Shown here: positions 24,593 to 33,421 of the stretch, in pieces | How the letters are laid out: each line of letters starts with the position of its first letter | How positions within the stretch are numbered: position 1 is the stretch's first letter | Assembly (NCBI RefSeq): GCF_024612015.1 | Contig: NZ_CP102512.1 | Coordinates: forward strand, 1,054,001 to 1,118,000 | From: Streptomyces sp. CA-210063 | Lineage (GTDB): Bacteria; Actinomycetota; Actinomycetes; Streptomycetales; Streptomycetaceae | Reading direction: 5' to 3' | DNA length: 64,000 nt | Position numbers and translations under genes: made by a program | Notes under the pieces: generated by a model | Told to the model about the DNA's origin: nothing | The model's database searches: none | Seen by the model: the letters and a program-made list of their open reading frames with translations, nothing else

Positions 24593-25552
24593 TCAGTGGG
24601 TGGGAGCGGAAGCCGGGCGGAAGCGGCGGCGGTACTCCGCCGGGGCCGTGCCGAGGGCCTTCACGAAGGCGCGGCGCATGGCTTCGGAGGTGCCGTAGCC
24701 GCAGGTCCGGGAGATCTCCTCGACTCCGTCGGAGGTGTCCTCCAGGAGGCGGCGGGCGTGTTCGAGGCGGACGCGGTCGACGTACCGGCCCGGGGTCATG
24801 CCCGTCTCGGCCTGGAAGGCGCGGGCGAAGTGGCGGGGTGAGAGCCGGGCGCGGGCGGCCAGGCTCTCGACGCTCAGGTCGTCGCCGGGATGCTCGGTGA
24901 CCCACTGCTGAACCTCGCGGAGCGGTTCCCGCCGGGCGGTCTGGGCGGCGAGCTGGGCGCTGAACTGGGCCTGGTTCCCCGGTCGGCGCAGGAAGACGAC
25001 CAGGTGGCGGGCGATGGCGAGGGCGGCGTCGCGGCCGATGTCCTCCTCGACGAGCGCGAGGGCGAGATCGATGCCGGAGGTGACGCCGGCGGAGGTGGCT
25101 GTCTGTCCGTCGCGGATGTAGATGGGATCCGGGTCGACCTCGATCGCCGGGTGGTCGCGGGCCAGCTTCGCGCAGTACGCCCAGTGGGTGGTCGCGCGGC
25201 GGCCGTCCAGGAGGCCCGCCTCGGCGAGCAGGATCGCGCCGGTGCACACCGAGATCAGGCGCTCGGCGCGCGGGCCGTGCCGGCGCAGCCAGGCGACGAT
25301 CTCCGGGGCGGGGTGCCGGGTGCCCTGGCCGCCCGGGACGAGCAGGGTGTGCGGGGCGGGGGCGTCGGCGAGGGCGTGGTCCGGGACGAGGGTGAGGCCG
25401 CTGGAGGTGCGGACGGGCGTGCCGTCCAGGGAGGCCGTGCTGATGCCGTACGTCCCCGGCGTGTGCTGTTCGGCGCCGGCGAAGACCTCCACCGGGCCCG
25501 TGACGTCGAGGCTCTGCACGCCGTCGAAGAGGACGACCAGGACAGTTCGCAT
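24593..25552 (-). CDS. GlxA family transcriptional regulator (DJ-1 plus AraC domains)
   Basis: 319-residue regulator from ATG 25552. Residues 1-180 are a DJ-1/PfpI domain (VLVVLFDGVQSLDVTGPVEVFAGAE; Cys in SVCTGAILLAEAGLL). Residues 215-310 are an AraC HTH domain (LSVESLAARARLSPRHFARAFQAE and VEEISRTCGYGTSEAMRRAFVK). It probably controls the neighbouring DJ-1 gene. The 159-base gap to the divergent SCO6745-type gene holds a palindrome that may serve one or both. Confidence 0.9.
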   Translation of the reverse strand: MRTVLVVLFDGVQSLDVTGPVEVFAGAEQHTPGTYGISTASLDGTPVRTSSGLTLVPDHALADAPAPHTLLVPGGQGTRHPAPEIVAWLRRHGPRAERLISVCTGAILLAEAGLLDGRRATTHWAYCAKLARDHPAIEVDPDPIYIRDGQTATSAGVTSGIDLALALVEEDIGRDAALAIARHLVVFLRRPGNQAQFSAQLAAQTARREPLREVQQWVTEHPGDDLSVESLAARARLSPRHFARAFQAETGMTPGRYVDRVRLEHARRLLEDTSDGVEEISRTCGYGTSEAMRRAFVKALGTAPAEYRRRFRPASAPTH

Positions 25553-25685
25553 GTCCTCGATTCTTGGGCGGAGGGGCCATGACCGCAATGACGAGTAACC
25601 CACCTTTCCTGCCACGGGTGGCCGCGGGAATGCCGCCTGAGGCGGCCGGGACTTCTGGTCGGCACAGATCCACCCCTGCCATACC

Positions 25686-25701
25686 TACCAACCAGTCGGT
25701 A
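25686..25701 (+). promoter_or_regulatory. Imperfect palindrome at the SCO6745-type gene start
   Basis: TACCAACCAGTCGGTA, 12 of 16 positions symmetric, ends 10 bases before the ATG at 25712. The sequence is of the kind bound by TetR-family dimers in Streptomyces. No TetR gene is nearby, so assignment is inference. Confidence 0.35.
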
Positions 25702-25711
25702 ACCTCCGGGC

Positions 25712-26578
25712 ATGACCTCTTCTCTGCCGGAGCGCGCCGGGCGGCGCTGCCACAGCCTCCTCAATCCGTTCCACTCCGCGCACTACTTCTCGCCGGATCT
25801 CGGGCGGGAGCTGGCCGCCGTGGGCGTCGAGGACGCGAGGGCGGCGTACTTCGCGGTGCGGGCCGCGCCGATGGGCGGGGTCGGCGCGGGTGTGGTGACG
25901 GCAACGTTCTTCAACTTCCGGTACGAGCTGGTGGCGAAGCACGTGCCCGCCGTGTGGGAGACGGCGTCGCCGCCGGTGGTACTGGCCGCCCGTGCACGTG
26001 CCGTCGACGCCACCCTGCGACGGCTGCTCGGCGAGGAGCTGATCGCCTCCAAGGAGGTCGCCGAGGCGGCGGAGCTGGCGCTGCGCGCCACCGAGGCGTG
26101 CGCGAGGACCGCGCGCCCCCTGTACGCCGCGCACGCCGATCTCCCCGTACCCGAGCGCCCTCACCTCGCCCTCTGGCACGCGAGCACGCTGCTGCGCGAG
26201 CACCGGGGCGACGGGCATCTCGCGGCGCTCATGGACGCCGGCCTCGATCCGGTCGAGGCCCTGGTCAGCCATACCGCGACCGGCAAGGGCATGTCCCCGA
26301 AGTGGGTCCTCGGCACGCGCGGTTGGACCCGGGACGATTGGGACACGGCGAGCGCGCGGCTCAGGAAGCGCGGACTGCTCGACGCCGAGGGCGAGCTGAC
26401 GGAGACGGGCGTCGCCTTCCGTCAGCAGATCGAGGCCGCGACGGACCGCCTCGACCTGGCGCCGTACGAGCATCTGGGCGCGGCCGGGGTGCAGCGGCTC
26501 ACCGAGCTGATGAGCGGACTGGTGACGGTTCTGCTCTCCGCGGGGGCGTTCCCGGCGGGGATGACGGGCAAAAGCTGA
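25712..26578 (+). CDS. SCO6745 family protein
   Basis: 288-residue protein from ATG 25712, beginning MTSSLPERAGRRCHSLLNPFH. It matches what I recall of the SCO6745 family, named after the S. coelicolor protein at the same locus. The C-terminal third (LRKRGLLDAEGELTETGVAFRQQIEAATD) reads like a winged-helix region, so nucleic-acid binding is possible. The rest is alpha-helical with no catalytic motif I can name. No function is established from the sequence. Confidence 0.8.
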   Translation: MTSSLPERAGRRCHSLLNPFHSAHYFSPDLGRELAAVGVEDARAAYFAVRAAPMGGVGAGVVTATFFNFRYELVAKHVPAVWETASPPVVLAARARAVDATLRRLLGEELIASKEVAEAAELALRATEACARTARPLYAAHADLPVPERPHLALWHASTLLREHRGDGHLAALMDAGLDPVEALVSHTATGKGMSPKWVLGTRGWTRDDWDTASARLRKRGLLDAEGELTETGVAFRQQIEAATDRLDLAPYEHLGAAGVQRLTELMSGLVTVLLSAGAFPAGMTGKS

Positions 26579-26663
26579 GCGGATCGGTTCGGGCATGAAC
26601 GGTGCGGGGCGCGGTACTCGTCCTTTCCTGGCCCAGCCAGCCGGGAAAGGAAAGGGGAAATAC

Positions 26664-26807
26664 GTGTTCCGTGCGATCGCAGATGTGTTGCGCCAGATCG
26701 GTGGGGCCATCGCGACGGTGGTGACGCTGCCGTTCCGGGCCCTGGCCCGGCTCTTCGGCGGCGCGTCCAGCTCGACGCGCCGCACCGGGCGAGCCCGTCG
26801 GGCCTGA
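26664..26807 (+). CDS. LPFR motif small protein
   Basis: 47-residue protein from GTG 26664, preceded by GGAAAGGGGAAA. It contains one amphipathic or membrane-seeking segment (VLRQIGGAIATVVTLPFRAL) with the LPFR motif and a basic tail (STRRTGRARRA). I recall small actinobacterial proteins of this kind being annotated as LPFR motif proteins; function unknown. Its ribosome site and the terminator right after it indicate an expressed monocistronic gene. Confidence 0.75.
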   Translation: MFRAIADVLRQIGGAIATVVTLPFRALARLFGGASSSTRRTGRARRA

Positions 26808-26830
26808 GTACGGCCGGGACGTAGACCTCC

Positions 26831-26860
26831 GGAGCCGGACGCGACCACGCGTCCGGCTCC
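26831..26860 (+). terminator. Terminator after the LPFR gene
   Basis: Perfect 12-base arms (GGAGCCGGACGC at 26831-26842; complement at 26849-26860) with a 6-base loop, beginning 23 bases after the stop. Confidence 0.8.
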
Positions 26861-26966
26861 CCGTCTGTCCGGGGACGACCGTACGAGTATCACGCCCTGT
26901 CCCCCGCTGTCGGTGCCACCTGCCACAATTGCCGCGCAACCCCAGTGGAGAAGGCGGTACGGGATC

Positions 26967-29366
26967 GTGACGACACCCCTCGTAGGGTCCATCGAAGGCA
27001 GGATCGCCGAGGAACTCGGCGTACGGGAGCGGCAGGTGAAGGCCGCGGTGGAGCTGCTCGACGGCGGTTCGACCGTGCCCTTCATCGCCCGCTACCGCAA
27101 GGAAGCGACCGAGATGCTCGACGACGCGCAGCTGCGCACGCTCGAGGAGCGGCTGCGCTATCTGCGGGAGCTGGAGGAGCGGCGCACCGCGATCCTCGAC
27201 TCCGTGCGCGAGCAGGGCAAGCTGACGCCCGAGGTCGAGGCGCAGATCCGCGGTGCCGAGACCAAGGCGCGGCTGGAGGACATCTATCTGCCCTTCAAGC
27301 CCAAGCGGCGGACGAAGGCGCAGATCGCCCGCGAGGCCGGTCTCGAGCCACTGGCCGAGGGGCTGCTCGGCGACCCGACCGTCGACCCCCTCGCGGCCGC
27401 CGCGGCCTTCGTCGACGCCGACAAGGGCGTCGCCGACCCGCAGGCCGCGCTGGACGGCGCCCGGGCGATCCTCACCGAGCGGTTCGCGGAGGACGCCGAC
27501 CTGATCGGCGAGCTGCGTGAGCGCATGTGGGTGCGGGGCCGGCTGGCCGCCAAGGTGAAGGACGGCAAGGAGGAGGCGGGCGCCAAGTTCGCCGACTACT
27601 TCGACTTCGCCGAGCCGTTCACCGAGCTGCCGTCCCACCGCATCCTGGCGATGCTGCGCGGCGAGAAGGAGGACGTCCTCGACCTCGTCCTGGAGCCGGA
27701 GGAGCCCTCCGAGCAGCCCGGTCCCTCGTCGTACGAGGGGATCGTCGCCCATCGTTTCCAGATCGCCGACCGTGGGCGGCCCGCCGACAAGTGGCTGACG
27801 GACACGGTCCGTTGGGCCTGGCGGACGCGCATCCTGGTCCACCTCGGCATCGACATGCGGCTGCGGCTGCGGACGGCCGCCGAGGACGAGGCGGTGAACG
27901 TGTTCGCGGCGAACCTGCGCGACCTGCTCCTCGCCGCCCCCGCCGGCACGCGCGCGACGCTGGGGCTGGACCCCGGCTTCCGTACGGGCGTCAAGGTCGC
28001 CGTGGTCGACGCGACCGGCAAGGTCGTCGCCACCGATGTCATCTATCCGCATGTCCCGGCCAACAAGTGGGACGAGGCCCTCGCCAAGCTGGCGCGTCTC
28101 GCCAAGGAGCACGCGGTCGAGCTGATCGCGATCGGCAACGGCACGGCGTCCCGTGAGACGGACAAGCTCGCCGGTGAACTGATCACCAAGCACCCGGAGT
28201 TGAAGCTCACCAAGGTGATGGTGTCCGAGGCCGGCGCGTCCGTGTACTCGGCCTCCGCCTTCGCCTCGCAGGAGCTGCCGGGCATGGACGTCTCGCTGCG
28301 CGGCGCCGTGTCGATCGCGCGCCGTCTCCAGGACCCCCTCGCCGAGCTGGTGAAGATCGACCCGAAGTCGATCGGTGTCGGGCAGTACCAGCACGACCTG
28401 TCCGAGGTGAAGCTGTCGCGGTCGCTGGACGCGGTGGTCGAGGACTGTGTGAACGGCGTCGGCGTCGACGTGAACACGGCGTCCGCGCCGCTGCTCGCGC
28501 GGGTCTCCGGCATCTCCTCCGGGCTCGCCGAGAACATCGTCGCGCACCGGGACGCCAACGGTCCGTTCAAGTCGCGTTCCCAGCTGAAGGGCGTGGCACG
28601 GCTCGGCCCGAAGGCGTACGAGCAGTGCGCGGGCTTCCTGCGGATCCGGGGCGGCGACGATCCGCTGGACGCGTCCAGCGTGCACCCGGAGGCGTACCCC
28701 GTCGTGCGGCGGATGGTGAAGACCTCCGGTCAGGAGGTGGCGGCGCTCATCGGCAACACGGGGGTCCTGCGGTCGCTGCGGGCCGACGCCTTCGTCGACG
28801 AGACGTTCGGTCTGCCGACCGTGACGGACATTCTGAAGGAGCTGGAGAAGCCCGGGCGTGACCCTCGGCCGGCCTTCAAGACGGCGACCTTCAAGGAGGG
28901 CGTCGAGAAGATCTCCGACCTGGTGTCCGGGATGGTCCTGGAAGGTGTCGTGACGAACGTGGCGGCCTTCGGGGCGTTCATCGACGTCGGTGTCCACCAG
29001 GACGGGCTGGCGCATGTCTCCGCGCTGTCCAAGACGTTCGTCAAGGACCCGCGGGATGTGGTGAAGCCCGGTGACATCGTCAAGGTGAAGGTGCTCGACG
29101 TCGACATTCCGCGGAAGCGGATCTCCTTGACGTTGCGGCTGGATGACGAGGCCGCGCCCAAGGGGCAGGGACAAGGACAGGGGCAGGGGCAGCCGGGTGT
29201 GGCTGGGCGGCCTCAGCGGGGGGCTCGTGGGTCGCAGCCGCCTCGGCAGCAGGGGCGTGGGGGTGGTGGCGGTTCCCGGCAGGGGGGTGCTGCGGCGGCT
29301 CCGGCGAACAGTGCGATGGCTGACGCGTTGCGGCGGGCGGGGTTGGTGGATCCGAAGCGGCGCTGA
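26967..29366 (+). CDS. tex: Tex family RNA-binding protein
   Basis: Conserved transcription-associated nucleic-acid-binding protein, 799 residues from GTG 26967 ([24 protein letters not shown]). Domain order: N-terminal helical Tex region ([21 protein letters not shown]), YqgF-like nuclease fold ([20 protein letters not shown]), HhH motifs ([16 protein letters not shown]), and an S1 domain ([21 protein letters not shown]). The last 80 residues are an unusual Gly/Gln/Arg-rich tail ([11 protein letters not shown]...) ending in [16 protein letters not shown]. Monocistronic, converging on an ABC-F gene. Confidence 0.93.
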   Translation: MTTPLVGSIEGRIAEELGVRERQVKAAVELLDGGSTVPFIARYRKEATEMLDDAQLRTLEERLRYLRELEERRTAILDSVREQGKLTPEVEAQIRGAETKARLEDIYLPFKPKRRTKAQIAREAGLEPLAEGLLGDPTVDPLAAAAAFVDADKGVADPQAALDGARAILTERFAEDADLIGELRERMWVRGRLAAKVKDGKEEAGAKFADYFDFAEPFTELPSHRILAMLRGEKEDVLDLVLEPEEPSEQPGPSSYEGIVAHRFQIADRGRPADKWLTDTVRWAWRTRILVHLGIDMRLRLRTAAEDEAVNVFAANLRDLLLAAPAGTRATLGLDPGFRTGVKVAVVDATGKVVATDVIYPHVPANKWDEALAKLARLAKEHAVELIAIGNGTASRETDKLAGELITKHPELKLTKVMVSEAGASVYSASAFASQELPGMDVSLRGAVSIARRLQDPLAELVKIDPKSIGVGQYQHDLSEVKLSRSLDAVVEDCVNGVGVDVNTASAPLLARVSGISSGLAENIVAHRDANGPFKSRSQLKGVARLGPKAYEQCAGFLRIRGGDDPLDASSVHPEAYPVVRRMVKTSGQEVAALIGNTGVLRSLRADAFVDETFGLPTVTDILKELEKPGRDPRPAFKTATFKEGVEKISDLVSGMVLEGVVTNVAAFGAFIDVGVHQDGLAHVSALSKTFVKDPRDVVKPGDIVKVKVLDVDIPRKRISLTLRLDDEAAPKGQGQGQGQGQPGVAGRPQRGARGSQPPRQQGRGGGGGSRQGGAAAAPANSAMADALRRAGLVDPKRR

Positions 29367-29384
29367 GTGGTTCGGCGGGGGTTT

Positions 29385-29450
29385 CTCGCCCCCGCCGCCC
29401 CTACCCGTTCCCATCCCAAGGGGCTGCGCCCCTTCGACCCCCCGGAGCGG
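29385..29450. repeat. GC-rich intergenic repeat, copy 1 (type C)
   Basis: Sequence around TTTCTCGCCCCCGCCGCCCC and GGGGCT-GCGCCCCTTCGACC after the tex stop recurs almost unchanged at 42378-42440. It adjoins the long hairpin element, so the two form one composite repeat. Confidence 0.65.
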
Positions 29451-29465
29451 GTCCGTCGTGGTTGC

Positions 29466-29516
29466 TCGCGCAGTTCCCCGCGCCCCTGAAAAGCAGGGGC
29501 GCGGGGAACTGCGCGA
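29466..29516. terminator. 23-base-pair perfect hairpin between tex and an ABC-F gene
   Basis: Perfect 23-base arms (29466-29488 and 29494-29516) with a 5-base AAAAG loop, centred on the GCGCAGTTCC...GGAACTGCGC element. It serves both converging genes. Confidence 0.85.
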
Positions 29517-29551
29517 CCAGCCGCCACCCACCCGCCGCCAAAACGACGCCC

Positions 29552-31192
29552 TCAGCTCTCCGTCACCTTGCCGGCCTCCACAGTGACGCGGCGTGTCACT
29601 CGTACCGCGTCCAGCATGCGGCGGTCGTGGGTGACCAGGAGCAGCGTGCCCTCGTAGGAGTCGAGGGCGGATTCGAGTTGTTCGATGGCGGGGAGGTCGA
29701 GGTGGTTGGTCGGCTCGTCGAGGACCAGGAGGTTGACGCCTCGGCCCTGGAGGAGGGCCAGGGCCGCGCGGGTGCGTTCGCCCGGGGAGAGGGTGACCGC
29801 CGGGCGTAGGACGTGGTGGGCCTTCAGGCCGAACTTGGCCAGGAGGGTGCGGACCTCGGCAGGCTCGGTGTCGGGGACGGCCGCGCAGAAGGCGTCGAGG
29901 AGGGGCTCGGGGCCGAGGAAGAGCCCTCGGGCCTGGTCGACCTCGCCGACGAGGACGCCGGAGCCGAGGGCGGCGTGTCCCGTGTCCAGGGGGATCCGGC
30001 CGAGCAGGGCACCCAGGAGGGTCGACTTGCCCGCTCCGTTCGCGCCGGTGATGGCGATACGGTCCGCCCAGTCGATCTGCAGGGACACCGGGCCGAAGGC
30101 GAAGTCGCCCCGCCGCACCTCCGCGTCGCGCAGGGTGGCGACGACGGCACCGGAGCGCGGTGCGGCCGCGATCTCCATGCGCAGCTCCCACTCCTTGCGG
30201 GGCTCCTCGACGACGTCGAGCCGTTCGATCATGCGCTGGGTCTGCCGGGCCTTCGCGGCCTGCTTCTCGCTCGCCTCGCTGCGGAACTTACGGCCGATCT
30301 TGTCGTTGTCGTTGCTCGCCTTGCGCCGCGCGTTCTTGACGCCCTTGTCCATCCATGAGCGCTGCATCTGGGCGCGGTCCTGGAGGGCGGACTTCTTGTC
30401 GGCGTACTCCTCGTAGTCGTCGCGGGCGTGCCGACGGGCCGTCTCGCGTTCCTCCAGGTAGGCCTCGTATCCACCGCCGTAGAGGTGGATCTCGTTCTGG
30501 GCGAGGTCGAGTTCGAGGACCTTGGTGACCGTGCGGGTGAGGAACTCGCGGTCGTGGCTGACGACGACCGTGCCCGCGCGCAGGCCGGAGACGAAGCGTT
30601 CGAGCCGTTCCAGGCCGTCCAGGTCGAGGTCGTTGGTGGGCTCGTCGAGGAGGAAGACGTCGTAGCGGGAGAGGAGGAGGGAGGCGAGTCCGGCGCGGGC
30701 GGCCTGGCCGCCGGAGAGGCCGGTCATGAGCTGGTCGAGGTCGACGCCGAGGCCGAGGGAGTCGGCGACCTCCTCCGCCCGCTCGTCGAGGTCGGCGCCG
30801 CCCAGGTCGAGCCAGCGCTCCAGGCTGGTGGAGTACGCGTCGTCCGCTCCCGGCGCGCCGTCGACGAGCGCCTGGGTGGCCTCGTCCATCAGGCGCTGGG
30901 CTTCCGCCACACCCGTGCGCCGGGCGAGGAACTCCCGTACGGTCTCGCCCTCCCTGCGCTCCGGCTCCTGCGGGAGGTGGCCGACGGTCGCCGTGGGCGG
31001 GGAGAGCCGCAGCTCGCCCTGCTCCGGCGGGAGCAGACCGGCGAGCAGCCGGAGCAGCGTGGACTTGCCCGCGCCATTGGCGCCGACGAGCCCGATGACA
31101 TCCCCGGGGGCGACGACGAGGTCGAGCCCGGAGAAGAGCGAGCGGTCGCCGTGGCCGGCGGCGAGGTTCTTGACGACGAGGGTGGCGGTCAC
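29552..31192 (-). CDS. ABC-F family ATPase
   Basis: Soluble ATPase with two nucleotide-binding domains and no membrane part, 546 residues from GTG 31192. Walker A motifs GANGAGKST occur in both halves, with signatures LSGGQAARAGLA and LSPGERTRAALA and Walker B LLDEPTND and LDEPTNH. A charged linker (about residues 250-320) joins them. ABC-F proteins act on the ribosome; some confer antibiotic resistance. There is no long leader here, unlike the second ABC-F gene at 52.9 kb, so a housekeeping translation role is more likely (inference). Confidence 0.9.
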   Translation of the reverse strand: MTATLVVKNLAAGHGDRSLFSGLDLVVAPGDVIGLVGANGAGKSTLLRLLAGLLPPEQGELRLSPPTATVGHLPQEPERREGETVREFLARRTGVAEAQRLMDEATQALVDGAPGADDAYSTSLERWLDLGGADLDERAEEVADSLGLGVDLDQLMTGLSGGQAARAGLASLLLSRYDVFLLDEPTNDLDLDGLERLERFVSGLRAGTVVVSHDREFLTRTVTKVLELDLAQNEIHLYGGGYEAYLEERETARRHARDDYEEYADKKSALQDRAQMQRSWMDKGVKNARRKASNDNDKIGRKFRSEASEKQAAKARQTQRMIERLDVVEEPRKEWELRMEIAAAPRSGAVVATLRDAEVRRGDFAFGPVSLQIDWADRIAITGANGAGKSTLLGALLGRIPLDTGHAALGSGVLVGEVDQARGLFLGPEPLLDAFCAAVPDTEPAEVRTLLAKFGLKAHHVLRPAVTLSPGERTRAALALLQGRGVNLLVLDEPTNHLDLPAIEQLESALDSYEGTLLLVTHDRRMLDAVRVTRRVTVEAGKVTES

Positions 31193-31243
31193 AGGGGGCG
31201 ATCCTAACGACAGGGGGGCGGCTCCTCCCAGCGGCCTCGGATC

Positions 31244-32272
31244 TCACCGCGCCATCGGCTCCACCAGCACCGTCCCCGAGGTCCGGGCCACGATGAACGA
31301 TTCTCCCTTCACGGCCTTCGGGTCCAGTCCGATGCGGTGTCGGCCCGCCGGGAGGATTCCGTCGAAGAACCTGTACGTGTGGGTGCGGTACAGCCGGTCG
31401 AGGCGGTAGGCGGTGAGCTCCACCCGGCAGGTGGAGGTGATCTCGATGCCGGCCTGTCCGCCGGCGGCGACGAGGCGGGTGAGGCGGCGCTGTTCCGCCG
31501 GGCTGCGGTCGAGGGCGTGTTCGATCTGGGCGACGAGGAGGGGGATGATCGGGGCGAGCCCGTCGACGTACGCGACCTGGACTCCGGCGCGGTCGAAGGC
31601 CAGCCGTACGGCGGCACGGTCCGCCTCGCCGACGGCCTGTCCGAAGGCCACCGCCCCGTAGGAGCGCAGTTCCTCGGCGGGCACACCGGTGGCGTCCTGC
31701 GCTATGTCGGCGCCGATCCCGATGGCGCGCAGCGCGGCGGCGAGTTTGGCGAGCACGGCGACGCGGGCACCGATGAGAAGGACCCGGCGCCGGGCGGACG
31801 GCTCGGCGGCGTTCTCCCGCAGCAGGGACTGCAGTGCGCTGCGGTACTCGGGGCCGTGGAACCGGAAAGGACCGATGCCCGTGTAGCCGTTGAGCTTGAG
31901 GTCGGCCTCCTCCTCCGTCTGCCAGGCGAAGTCCCGCCACACATAGTCGTCGCCGGCCCGCTCTATGACCGCGGTGACGGCTCCGCAGGCGAGGTCGGCG
32001 CATTCGGGGCAGCCGTAGATGACGTACCGGCCGCGCGTCAGGGGTGCCTCGGCCTCCAGGAGCAGGCTGCGCACCTGGGCGGTGAAGATCGAGGGCGGGA
32101 CGTCGGAGGCGAGTGGGGAGACGGCGTCGAGGTCGGAGAGCTGGAACAGCAGCGGGCGTCCGTCGACGATGAAGTCCACGAAGTCCCGGTGCGCTTGGTA
32201 GTCACCGTTGGCGAGGACGCCACCGGCTCGCATCGCCGGTGCCAGGCCGAAGGTCGCGTACTCGGCAGACAT
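31244..32272 (-). CDS. Oxidoreductase-like protein of unknown function
   Basis: 342 residues from ATG 32272 (MSAEYATFGLAPAMR). Two parts are visible: an N-terminal domain with CPECADLACGAVTAVIERAG and FRFHGPEYRSALQSLL, and a region RRRVLLIGARVAVLAKLAAALRAIG that resembles a nucleotide-binding fold, followed by an unusual C-terminus (RLDRLYRTHTYRFFDG). I recall relatives annotated simply as oxidoreductase; I see no proof of a cofactor. It is divergent from a D-amino-acid oxidase gene with a 66-base gap, and 51 bases upstream of the ABC-F gene on the same strand. Confidence 0.7.
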   Translation of the reverse strand: MSAEYATFGLAPAMRAGGVLANGDYQAHRDFVDFIVDGRPLLFQLSDLDAVSPLASDVPPSIFTAQVRSLLLEAEAPLTRGRYVIYGCPECADLACGAVTAVIERAGDDYVWRDFAWQTEEEADLKLNGYTGIGPFRFHGPEYRSALQSLLRENAAEPSARRRVLLIGARVAVLAKLAAALRAIGIGADIAQDATGVPAEELRSYGAVAFGQAVGEADRAAVRLAFDRAGVQVAYVDGLAPIIPLLVAQIEHALDRSPAEQRRLTRLVAAGGQAGIEITSTCRVELTAYRLDRLYRTHTYRFFDGILPAGRHRIGLDPKAVKGESFIVARTSGTVLVEPMAR

Positions 32273-32338
32273 GTTGTGAGTATCCCCACAAAGACAGACT
32301 TGTGAGCACTGCATGACATATTCCGCTAACGTCCCTGG

Positions 32339-33289
32339 GTGACCAATGAATCGAACAGCGATGTGATAGTGGTCGGTGGCGGAGTCGTCGGTCTCACGAC
32401 GGCCGTCGTTCTGGCGGAGAGCGGCAGACAGGTCCGGGTGTGGGCACGGGAGCCCGGGGAGCGGACGACGTCCGCCGTCGCGGGCGGATTGTGGTGGCCC
32501 TACCGGATCGAACCGGAGGAACTCGTCGGCGAGTGGTCGCTCGTGTCCTTGGCCGTCTACGAGGAGTTGGCGGGCCGGCCCGGCGAGACGGGCGTACGCA
32601 TGGTCGAGGGCGTACATGGCGAGACGGCGCTGGACGGGCTCGGTGAGTGGGCCTCGCGGGTGGCGGGGCTCCGGGTGGCGACGGCCGAGGAGTACCAGGG
32701 CGTCGGCCTGTGGGCGCGGCTGCCGCTGATCGACATGCCGACCCATCTGCGGTGGCTGCGCGAGCGGTTCGTCGCGGCGGGCGGGGCGGTGGAGGAGCGG
32801 ACGGTCACGGACCTCGCGGCGGTCGACGCGCCCGTCGTCGTCAACTGCACGGGACTGGGTGCTCGGGAGTTGGTGCCGGATCCCTCCGTCCGGCCGGTGC
32901 GGGGGCAGCTGGTCGTCGTGGAGAACCCCGGGATCAGCACCTGGCTCACGTCGGTGGATCACGCCGGGTCCAAGAGTACGTACTTCATACCGCAGCCGGG
33001 TGGATTGATCCTCGGCGGTACGGCGGAGGAGGACGCGTGGTCCTTGACGCCGGATCCGGTGATCGCGGAGGAGATCGTGAAGCGGTGTGCGGCGGTGCGG
33101 CCGGAGATCGCCGGGGCGCGTGTGCTCGACCATCGCGTGGGGTTGCGGCCCGCCCGGCCGGCGGTGCGTCTGGAGCGGGAGCTCCTGCCGGGCGGGCGGG
33201 TGTTGGTGCACAACTATGGGCACGGTGGGGCGGGGGTCACGGTGGCCTGGGGTTGTGCGGAGGTCGCTGCGCGGCTGGCCACCGTTTGA
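32339..33289 (+). CDS. FAD-dependent D-amino-acid oxidase family protein
   Basis: 316-residue flavoprotein from GTG 32339. It opens with VIVVGGGVVGLTTAVVLAESG and carries the DAO-family substrate region RPVRGQLVVVENPG, TYFIPQPGGLILGGTAEE and VGLRPARPAVRLE, ending in the GHGGAGVTVAWGCA FAD loop. Oxidative deamination of D-amino acids is the likely reaction. TAACGT six bases before the GTG suggests leaderless transcription. Start choice is moderately sure because no ribosome site exists. Confidence 0.87.
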   Translation: MTNESNSDVIVVGGGVVGLTTAVVLAESGRQVRVWAREPGERTTSAVAGGLWWPYRIEPEELVGEWSLVSLAVYEELAGRPGETGVRMVEGVHGETALDGLGEWASRVAGLRVATAEEYQGVGLWARLPLIDMPTHLRWLRERFVAAGGAVEERTVTDLAAVDAPVVVNCTGLGARELVPDPSVRPVRGQLVVVENPGISTWLTSVDHAGSKSTYFIPQPGGLILGGTAEEDAWSLTPDPVIAEEIVKRCAAVRPEIAGARVLDHRVGLRPARPAVRLERELLPGGRVLVHNYGHGGAGVTVAWGCAEVAARLATV

Positions 33290-33375
33290 GCGCGGCTCCG
33301 GAAAGGACGGGTAGTCGGTCGGCTGCGGGTTGTGGGGGTGGTCGCGCCCACGCGGCGGAGCCGCACATCGATACG

Positions 33376-33401
33376 GCCCCGCGCCCCTAAGGGCGCGGGG
33401 C
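33376..33401. terminator. Hairpin between the oxidase and BCCT genes
   Basis: Perfect 11-base arms (GCCCCGCGCCC at 33376-33386 and complement at 33391-33401) with loop CTAA, between converging genes. It is the 3' part of a type B repeat that begins near 33338. Confidence 0.8.
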
Positions 33402-33421
33402 ACTCCACCCCCCTCGAATCG

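Noticed and set aside
26499..30191. Long minus-strand frame antisense to tex
   Set aside because: Composition is Arg/Pro/Gly-rich with no domain, and the opposite strand encodes a clear Tex protein.
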